A stretch of 18,825 nt of DNA from an uncultured Prevotella sp. (GTDB lineage: Bacteria; Bacteroidota; Bacteroidia; Bacteroidales; Bacteroidaceae): the NCBI GenBank assembly GCA_947095945.1, contig CAMUQM010000015.1, positions 1 to 18,825 of the forward strand. The letters are read 5' to 3'. Of the stretch, positions 14,011 to 18,825 are shown piece after piece. Position 1 is the first letter of the stretch. Each line of letters opens with the position of its first letter. Below the pieces are notes generated by a model. That model saw only the letters and a program-made list of their open reading frames with translations. It ran no database searches and was not told the DNA's origin. Made by a program: the position numbers and the translations under genes.

Positions 14011-15006
14011 TTATCTAAATGAATCTGTTAATAATTTTATTTCTATTTGTGGACTAATACGCTCATAAAGGATGTTATAAACTGCATCGAGGATTGGCAT
14101 ATTGACGTGTAGACGACGATTAATCTCTTTCATACACTTTGTTCCAAAATATCCTTCAGCTATCATCTCCATCTCAATCTGTGCCGACTTAACACTGTAT
14201 CCCTTACCAATCATCGTTCCAAAGGTATGGTTACGAGAGAATTTACTATATCCCGTCACTAATTGATCACCAAGATATACACTGTCAATGATAGAGCGTT
14301 GAATCGGATTAATTGTATTGAGGAATCGTTCCATCTCCTGCATTGCATTCGACATCAACACTGCCTGAAAGTTATCACCATACTTCAAGCCTGAACAAAT
14401 ACCAGCTGAAATGGCATAAACATTCTTCAAGACAGAAGCATACTCAATACCAAGAACATCAGGAGAGGTCTTAGTCTTGACATAGTTTGATGCCAACACC
14501 TCCGTAAAGACACGTGCTTTCTCAAGGTCGGAGCAGCCAACAGTCAGATAGGTAAGGCGTTCCATCGCCACTTCTTCCGCATGAGACGGACCACCAATAA
14601 CCGCAAGGTTATCGTATGGAACACCGTATGCCTCATGAAAATACTCTGAACATACAAGGTTCTCATCAGGAACTATTCCCTTGATAGCCGTTAAGATTAG
14701 CTTTGTATGAAGCTTTGTCTTCAGTTTTTTTAACAAGGCTTTCAGATAAGGAGAAGGAGTGACAAACACCAAAGTATCATACTCCTGCACTATCTTATTG
14801 ATATCCGAAGAGAGCATCACCTCATTCATATTAAACCTCACACTTGTAAGGTAAGAAGGATTGTGTCCTCTCCGCTTAAACTCCTCTATCTTATCGTCAC
14901 GTCGGAAGTACCAACCGATATGATGCGTATGCTCCACAACAATCTTAGCGATAGCCGTTGCCCAGCTACCGCTTCCAATGATTGCTATTTTACCAACATC
15001 GAACAT
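14011..15006 (-). CDS. gpsA: Glycerol-3-phosphate dehydrogenase [NAD(P)+]
   Basis: GpsA reduces dihydroxyacetone phosphate to sn-glycerol 3-phosphate, the backbone for phospholipids. The 331-residue protein starts with a Rossmann fold whose dinucleotide loop is IIGSGSWATA (9-18). The K109-G110 step (TAIKG) and IGGPSHAEEVA (137-147) belong to the active site, and SVLKNVYAIS (191-200) carries the catalytic lysine K194. GYSKFSRNHTFG marks the C-terminal helical domain. It lies between lysS (151-nt gap) and pgi (7-nt gap) on one strand, an order I associate with Bacteroidales genomes. No strong promoter was seen in the lysS gap. Confidence 0.96.
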   Translation of the reverse strand: MFDVGKIAIIGSGSWATAIAKIVVEHTHHIGWYFRRDDKIEEFKRRGHNPSYLTSVRFNMNEVMLSSDINKIVQEYDTLVFVTPSPYLKALLKKLKTKLHTKLILTAIKGIVPDENLVCSEYFHEAYGVPYDNLAVIGGPSHAEEVAMERLTYLTVGCSDLEKARVFTEVLASNYVKTKTSPDVLGIEYASVLKNVYAISAGICSGLKYGDNFQAVLMSNAMQEMERFLNTINPIQRSIIDSVYLGDQLVTGYSKFSRNHTFGTMIGKGYSVKSAQIEMEMIAEGYFGTKCMKEINRRLHVNMPILDAVYNILYERISPQIEIKLLTDSFR

Positions 15007-15020
15007 AAGCGTTAAGAATA

Positions 15021-15165
15021 AGAGTAAAAAGGTAAAAAGATGAAAGAGTTAAAGATATTAGCTTCGTAATTATGACCTAATACTTTTGCGACAATAGTCT
15101 TTCTCTTTTAACAATTCAACCTACTTTCTACCCTTTTACTTTTCCTCTTTTACTTTTTTACTTTT
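15021..15165. repeat. Inverted A/T-rich low-complexity arms in the lysS-gpsA gap
   Basis: On the plus strand 15021-15050 is built of GTAAAAAGG/GTAAAAAGA words. The region 15131-15165 is made of TTTTACTTTTC-like words, that is, three AAAAGTAAAA units on the opposite strand. The second arm starts at the lysS stop and the first lies 14 nt from the gpsA start, so together they bracket the gap in inverted orientation. Slippage-prone simple sequence is a sufficient explanation. Confidence 0.5.
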
Positions 15166-16894
15166 CTTTAGCTCCATCAATCCACTGCTGAATATCGTCA
15201 ACAGAAGGCTTCTCATAACCGAGCTTGTACTTCTTGTTGATGTCTCCGAGCTTCTGCTGCAAGCCCTGAGCCTTCTCGTCTCTGATATCAGAGATGAGGT
15301 TGAAGCCTGCCTTACGCAAAACATATACCCAGTCTTCAGCAACACCGAGTTCAGCCCATTCCTTAACAGAAGACTGTGGAATCTTTGGCTCTGGTTTCAT
15401 CTGTGGGAAGAGCAATACTTCCTGAATGTACTCCTTACCAGTCATCAGCATCACCAGACGGTCAATACCAATACCGATACCAGAGGTTGGAGGCATACCA
15501 TACTGCAAAGAGCGGAGGAAGTCCTGATCAATAATCATCGCCTCATCGTCACCCTTGTCTGCCAAACGCATCTGTTCAACAAAACGCTCCTCCTGATCAA
15601 TTGGGTCATTCAGCTCTGAATAAGCATTAGCCAACTCCTTACCATTCACCATCAACTCAAAACGCTCTGTCAGTCCCGGCTTAGAACGATGCATCTTTGT
15701 CAGTGGTGACATCTCAACAGGATAGTCAGTGATGAAGGTTGGTTGAACGTATGTTCCCTCACAGAACTCACCGAAGATTTCGTCAATAAGCTTACCCTTA
15801 CCGAAGCTTTCGTCAATCTCTTCTAACTTCAACTCGCTAACAGCGATATGACGAATTTCTTCCTCTGTCTTACCATTGAGATCGAAGCCTGTCTTCTCCT
15901 TGATAGCATCGAGGATAGGCAAACGACGGAATGGAGCCTTGAAGCTAATAACCTTGTCACCAACCTGTACCTCTGGCTTACCATTTACCTCTGTACAAAT
16001 CTTCTCAAGAAGTTTCTCTGTGAAAGACATCATCCAGTTGTAGTCCTTGTACTGTACATAAAGCTCCATACAAGTGAACTCTGGGTTGTGAAAACGGTCC
16101 ATACCCTCGTTACGGAAGTTCTTACCGATTTCATATACACCCTCGAAACCACCAACAATCAGACGCTTCAGGTAAAGCTCTGTTGCGATACGCATGTACA
16201 TATCAACGTTAAGAGCATTGAAATGAGTAATGAATGGACGTGCACTTGCACCACCAGCAATACTCTGCAAGGTTGGGGTTTCAACCTCAGTATAACCAGC
16301 CTCATCGAAGAACTGGCGCATAGTACGCAGTACGGTAGCACGCTTCAAGAAAGTATCCTTCACACCATCGTTCACAACGAGGTCAACATAACGCTGACGA
16401 TAACGCTGCTCTGGGTCCTCAAACTTATCGTATGCCTCACCGTCCTTATACTTAACGATAGGCAGTGGTTTCAAGCTCTTAGACAAAACGGTAATCTCCT
16501 TAGCATGTACAGAGATTTCTCCCATCTGTGTCTTGAACACTACACCCTTAACACCGATGAAGTCACCAATATCGAGCAACTTCTTAAATACCTTATTATA
16601 AAATTCTTTATCCTCACCCGGACAGATGTCGTCACGAGTGATATAAACCTGAATTCTACCCTTGCTATCCTGTAACTCTGCGAAGGAAGCCTTGCCCATA
16701 ACACGGCGTCCCATCATACGACCAGCGATTACAACCTCACGCTGTTCATCCTCTTTGAACTGCTCTTTAATATCAGTAGAGTAAGCATTCGTTGGAAACT
16801 CTGCTGCTGGATAAGGATCAATCCCCATCTCACGCAATTCCTGCAGGCTTTGGCGGCGACCAATTTCCTGCTCAGATAATTCTAAAACGTTCAT
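15158..16894 (-). CDS. lysS: Lysyl-tRNA synthetase, class II
   Basis: LysRS charges tRNA-Lys in the cytosol. The 578-residue protein has an N-terminal anticodon-binding OB-fold (about 50-145; VVIAGRMMGRRVMGKASFAEL split across 54-74) and a class II catalytic core with motif 2 FRNEGMDRFHNPEFTCME (260-277) and motif 3 GIGIGIDRLVMLMTG (472-486). The core normally ends soon after LLFPQMKPE (494-502). Here about 75 further residues follow, including WVYVLRKAGFNLISDI and a basic stretch KKYKLGYEKPSVDDIQQWI, with a helix-hairpin-helix look. I believe this tail is common in Bacteroidales LysRS. ATG 16892-16894 gives MNVLELSEQE. A 275-codon plus-strand reading frame inside it (15848-16675) is a shadow. 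Confidence 0.97.
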   Translation of the reverse strand: MNVLELSEQEIGRRQSLQELREMGIDPYPAAEFPTNAYSTDIKEQFKEDEQREVVIAGRMMGRRVMGKASFAELQDSKGRIQVYITRDDICPGEDKEFYNKVFKKLLDIGDFIGVKGVVFKTQMGEISVHAKEITVLSKSLKPLPIVKYKDGEAYDKFEDPEQRYRQRYVDLVVNDGVKDTFLKRATVLRTMRQFFDEAGYTEVETPTLQSIAGGASARPFITHFNALNVDMYMRIATELYLKRLIVGGFEGVYEIGKNFRNEGMDRFHNPEFTCMELYVQYKDYNWMMSFTEKLLEKICTEVNGKPEVQVGDKVISFKAPFRRLPILDAIKEKTGFDLNGKTEEEIRHIAVSELKLEEIDESFGKGKLIDEIFGEFCEGTYVQPTFITDYPVEMSPLTKMHRSKPGLTERFELMVNGKELANAYSELNDPIDQEERFVEQMRLADKGDDEAMIIDQDFLRSLQYGMPPTSGIGIGIDRLVMLMTGKEYIQEVLLFPQMKPEPKIPQSSVKEWAELGVAEDWVYVLRKAGFNLISDIRDEKAQGLQQKLGDINKKYKLGYEKPSVDDIQQWIDGAKEK

Positions 16895-17271
16895 ATTTAT
16901 AATTAAATCGAATATATTCTTATATTTTGCAAATTTACTAAATAATTCGCAAACTATGGCTGGTTTTTCCTTTTTTATGGCATTAGAGTTTTCTTAAACC
17001 CAAATCATAATGTCGCTTATTACATCTATATCGGTATTGCATCCCAACACTTGCTCCTTTCTTGACTGTTTATTGCAAGCTATTTAGCCGTTAACACCAT
17101 TGGTGCTAACCAACAACACCACATGTGCGGAGCCTTAACACCACACGTGCCAGACGTAAACACACCAATTAGGAAGCGAAAACATTATCTTTAACAAGGC
17201 TATAGCTAAGTTCTAAAGTAGCCAAACTTAACTTTTGCCTATATTTAACTACCTATTAAACCTACTATGAT
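16895..17271. other. Divergent spacer between lysS and the men locus
   Basis: About 380 nt without a gene. The lysS side has a possible -7 box TAAATTTG on the minus strand (complement of 16930-16937) without a well-spaced -33 partner. The middle contains palindromic repeat copy B (17088-17153). The right end carries the menI promoter. Nothing else is recognisable. Confidence 0.5.
17088..17153. repeat. Degenerate palindromic repeat (second family), copy B
   Basis: Hairpin TTAACACCATTGGTGCTAA (17091-17109), seven of eight arm positions paired, then CATGTGCGGAGCC and CTTAACACCACACGTGCCAG (17134-17153). Similar words occur in reverse orientation at 6819-6876. Confidence 0.5.
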
Positions 17272-17302
17272 TTTGCTATCTATCCAACTTTTATTATCTT
17301 TG
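17272..17302 (+). promoter_or_regulatory. Predicted promoter of the menI-menF genes
   Basis: TTTG (17272-17275), exactly 19 nt, TATCTTTG (17295-17302): a full Bacteroidota consensus, about 20 nt before the expected leader start and 23 nt before the ATG at 17326. Confidence 0.8.
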
Positions 17303-17325
17303 CATAACATTAAGATGATTTGATT

Positions 17326-17742
17326 ATGAACATAGAACACATCATAAATAGTATTCATCAAGAAGACGGGCTGAGCCGCACACTCGGCATGGAGTTCATT
17401 TCTACGCCAGAAGACGACACGTTGAAGGCAAGAATGGCTGTCGACGACCGTAACAAACAACCTTTCGGCTTCCTCGCTGGCGGGGCTTCATTGGCTCTTG
17501 CAGAGAATCTCGCAGGTGTAGGCTCAATGGCATTATGCCCCGGAAAGATGGCTATGGGCATCAACGTACACGGCAATCATGTCAAGGCTATGCCTTATGG
17601 TGGAACTGTTACGGCTTACGGAAAACTGATTCACAAGGGGCATACGCTACACGTATGGAACATTGATATCAAGAATGGCGAAGACGAGCTCATCTCAAGC
17701 GTACAAGTCACCAACTACGTCATAGCCCCACAAGAGAAGTAA
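17326..17742 (+). CDS. menI: Hotdog-fold thioesterase, probable 1,4-dihydroxy-2-naphthoyl-CoA hydrolase
   Basis: This is a 138-residue PaaI-type hotdog protein. The active-site segment is NKQPFGFLAGGASLALAENLAG (split 43-64), with Q45, the G52-G53 pair that binds the thioester carbonyl, and the presumed catalytic E60. Relatives such as E. coli YdiI have His before the glycine pair; here it is A51. INVHGNHVKAM (79-89) and the C-terminal strands complete the fold. The gene directly precedes menF, with the menF ATG immediately after this TAA, so a role in menaquinone synthesis, releasing CoA from DHNA-CoA, is the natural inference. The family is broad and substrate is not proven by sequence. I chose ATG 17326 over a TTG at 17320. 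Confidence 0.8.
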   Translation: MNIEHIINSIHQEDGLSRTLGMEFISTPEDDTLKARMAVDDRNKQPFGFLAGGASLALAENLAGVGSMALCPGKMAMGINVHGNHVKAMPYGGTVTAYGKLIHKGHTLHVWNIDIKNGEDELISSVQVTNYVIAPQEK

Positions 17743-18789
17743 ATGGATTCTTTCTTTATCTATCGTGAGCCTTTCGAGAAGGTTTGTCATTGCTACTCAC
17801 AACCAGAAAAGCCAACGGCTATCCTTTCACTTGCATCCCTTAATGGGCGCAAGGGGTTCGTTATTGCTCCTTTCTACTGCGATGATAGCAACACACTTTA
17901 CTTGCTGGACGGGCAGAAGGGTTCTTCTACTGTTCTTCCATTAGACGGTAGCAAGGGCTTTGAGGCTATTCCTGAATGGCAAGACGAGACGGTGCTGACC
18001 AATGAAACGTCATCGCTTCGCGAGGTTTATCACGATGCATTCTGTCGTTTCCATAAAGAATTAGAATTCAATACATTCCGTAAATTAGTACTGGCACGCT
18101 CGGTTGTAGAAACAAAAGACGAGAGCGCAAGTCCTCGAAGCATTTTTCTCAAAGCTTGCGAAAAGTATCCACGCTCTTATATCGCCCTTTTTTATACAGC
18201 AGAGACTGGTATGTGGCTTGTCGCAAGTCCTGAGATTCTGCTCTGTGGCGATGCCGACGGCTACCAGACAATGGCATTAGCAGGTACGATGAAGTATGAA
18301 AGAGAGGATATGCAATGGTCTACTAAGAATCAAGAAGAGCAACAGCTTGTTGCCGACTATATCCGCACTTGCTTACAGCCGTTTGCTGCTGAAATAACAG
18401 AAAGCAAACCTTATACTGCACGCGCAGCACATTTAGCACATCTTCGGACTGATTTCACTTTCCGCTTAGAGGATACAAAACGACTCGGAGCATTCCTTAC
18501 AGCCTTCCACCCTACCCCTGCAGTATGCGGTATGCCAAAGGATGAGGCACAACAGTTTATCCTTCATAACGAACAACTGAACCGCAGTTATTACAGTGGA
18601 TTCAGTGGCTTGCTCGGCGATAATGGTACGGCAAAACTTTATGTCACCCTCCGTTGTATGCAACTCTCTCGTTCTACTTGTCGTCTTTATGCTGGTGGCG
18701 GACTCTTAAAGGAGAGTATAGAAGAGAATGAATGGCTAGAAACAGAAGCCAAACTCGACACTATGCGCCAGTTATTAAATCACAATTAG
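17743..18789 (+). CDS. menF: Isochorismate synthase
   Basis: MenF converts chorismate to isochorismate, the committed step of menaquinone synthesis. The 348-residue protein has a short N-terminal part and the chorismate-binding fold from about residue 90. Landmarks are TFRKLVLARS with the presumed base K114, WLVASPEILL (158-167), ALAGTM (178-183), AFHPTPAVCGMPKDEA (254-269), YYSGFSGLLG (283-292) and RLYAGGGLL with EWLETEAKLDTM near the end. It is somewhat shorter than the E. coli enzyme, as is common in this phylum. The alternatives, anthranilate or aminodeoxychorismate synthase, are less likely given the thioesterase directly upstream and the HPTPAVCG segment. The stop and start codons of the two genes abut, implying translational coupling. 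Further men genes would be expected to the right, beyond the window. Confidence 0.92.
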   Translation: MDSFFIYREPFEKVCHCYSQPEKPTAILSLASLNGRKGFVIAPFYCDDSNTLYLLDGQKGSSTVLPLDGSKGFEAIPEWQDETVLTNETSSLREVYHDAFCRFHKELEFNTFRKLVLARSVVETKDESASPRSIFLKACEKYPRSYIALFYTAETGMWLVASPEILLCGDADGYQTMALAGTMKYEREDMQWSTKNQEEQQLVADYIRTCLQPFAAEITESKPYTARAAHLAHLRTDFTFRLEDTKRLGAFLTAFHPTPAVCGMPKDEAQQFILHNEQLNRSYYSGFSGLLGDNGTAKLYVTLRCMQLSRSTCRLYAGGGLLKESIEENEWLETEAKLDTMRQLLNHN

Positions 18790-18825
18790 TTTTTAGGAAG
18801 ATTAGGCTTATGAGCCTTATTAGCC
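18790..18825. repeat. Start of a TTAGGC/TTATTAGCC-like repeat tract at the window edge
   Basis: After menF the sequence reads ATTAGGCTTATGAGCC and then TTATTAGCC. AGGCT (18804-18808) pairs with AGCCT (18813-18817). It may be a small hairpin or the first units of a simple tandem array cut off by the window edge. Confidence 0.3.

Noticed and set aside
15848..16675. 275-codon plus-strand reading frame inside lysS
   Set aside because: It lies fully antisense to a complete lysyl-tRNA synthetase with all motifs. Its product is low in complexity (many Thr, Leu, Asn) and matches no family I know.
17320..17325. TTG start of the thioesterase
   Set aside because: An ATG two codons later has a better position relative to the promoter and is the common start codon.

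Overview
The window looks like chromosome of a Prevotella-type bacterium (Bacteroidota, Prevotellaceae). The support is indirect: AT-rich spacers, Bacteroidota-type promoters (TTTG, about 19 nt, TAnnTTTG) instead of -35/-10 boxes, a near absence of Shine-Dalgarno sites, a fimbrillin-type lipoprotein with a lectin-like C-terminus, the lysS-gpsA-pgi gene order, and spacers packed with palindromic repeats. No tRNA, rRNA, CRISPR array, intact insertion sequence or prophage was seen.

Layout. 1-242 is the 3' end of an S4 RNA-binding protein gene, followed by about 650 nt of non-coding DNA with a large stem-loop (330-403) and a nested repeat element (571-734). 900-4079 is a leftward block for ribosome maturation and repair: rsmA, msrC, frr, rsgA. 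4158-6706 holds two rightward genes, a multi-pass membrane protein of the lysylphosphatidylglycerol synthase/flippase-like family and the dipeptidase pepD, ending at a strong terminator. 7180-8055 is a rightward lipoprotein, convergent across a shared terminator with a small leftward outer-membrane barrel protein (8131-8757). 9353-11142 is a leftward surface operon: a 65-residue acidic peptide followed by a fimbrillin-like lipoprotein. It has a predicted leader of about 370 nt with a 17-codon upstream ORF and a stem-loop. 11698-16894 is a leftward block lysS, gpsA, pgi and a HAD phosphatase/phosphomutase. 17326-18789 is the start of a rightward menaquinone locus: a hotdog thioesterase (probable DHNA-CoA thioesterase) and isochorismate synthase.

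How the genes work together. rsmA, rsgA and frr all act on the ribosome (16S dimethylation, 30S maturation GTPase, recycling), and lysS supplies lysyl-tRNA. pgi and gpsA link hexose phosphate and glycerolipid precursor metabolism. The men genes feed the anaerobic respiratory quinone.

Most of this is core chromosome, and no new multi-gene system is evident. The unexplained material is in the spacers: two or more families of palindromic repeats, one of which brackets the whole frr-rsgA gap; a frameshifted short reading frame at 9063-9246; and the long structured leader and peptide gene in front of the fimbrillin. Several ORF starts called at TTG were moved to downstream ATG codons because the TTG lay in a promoter box, in a hairpin or in front of a normal signal peptide.
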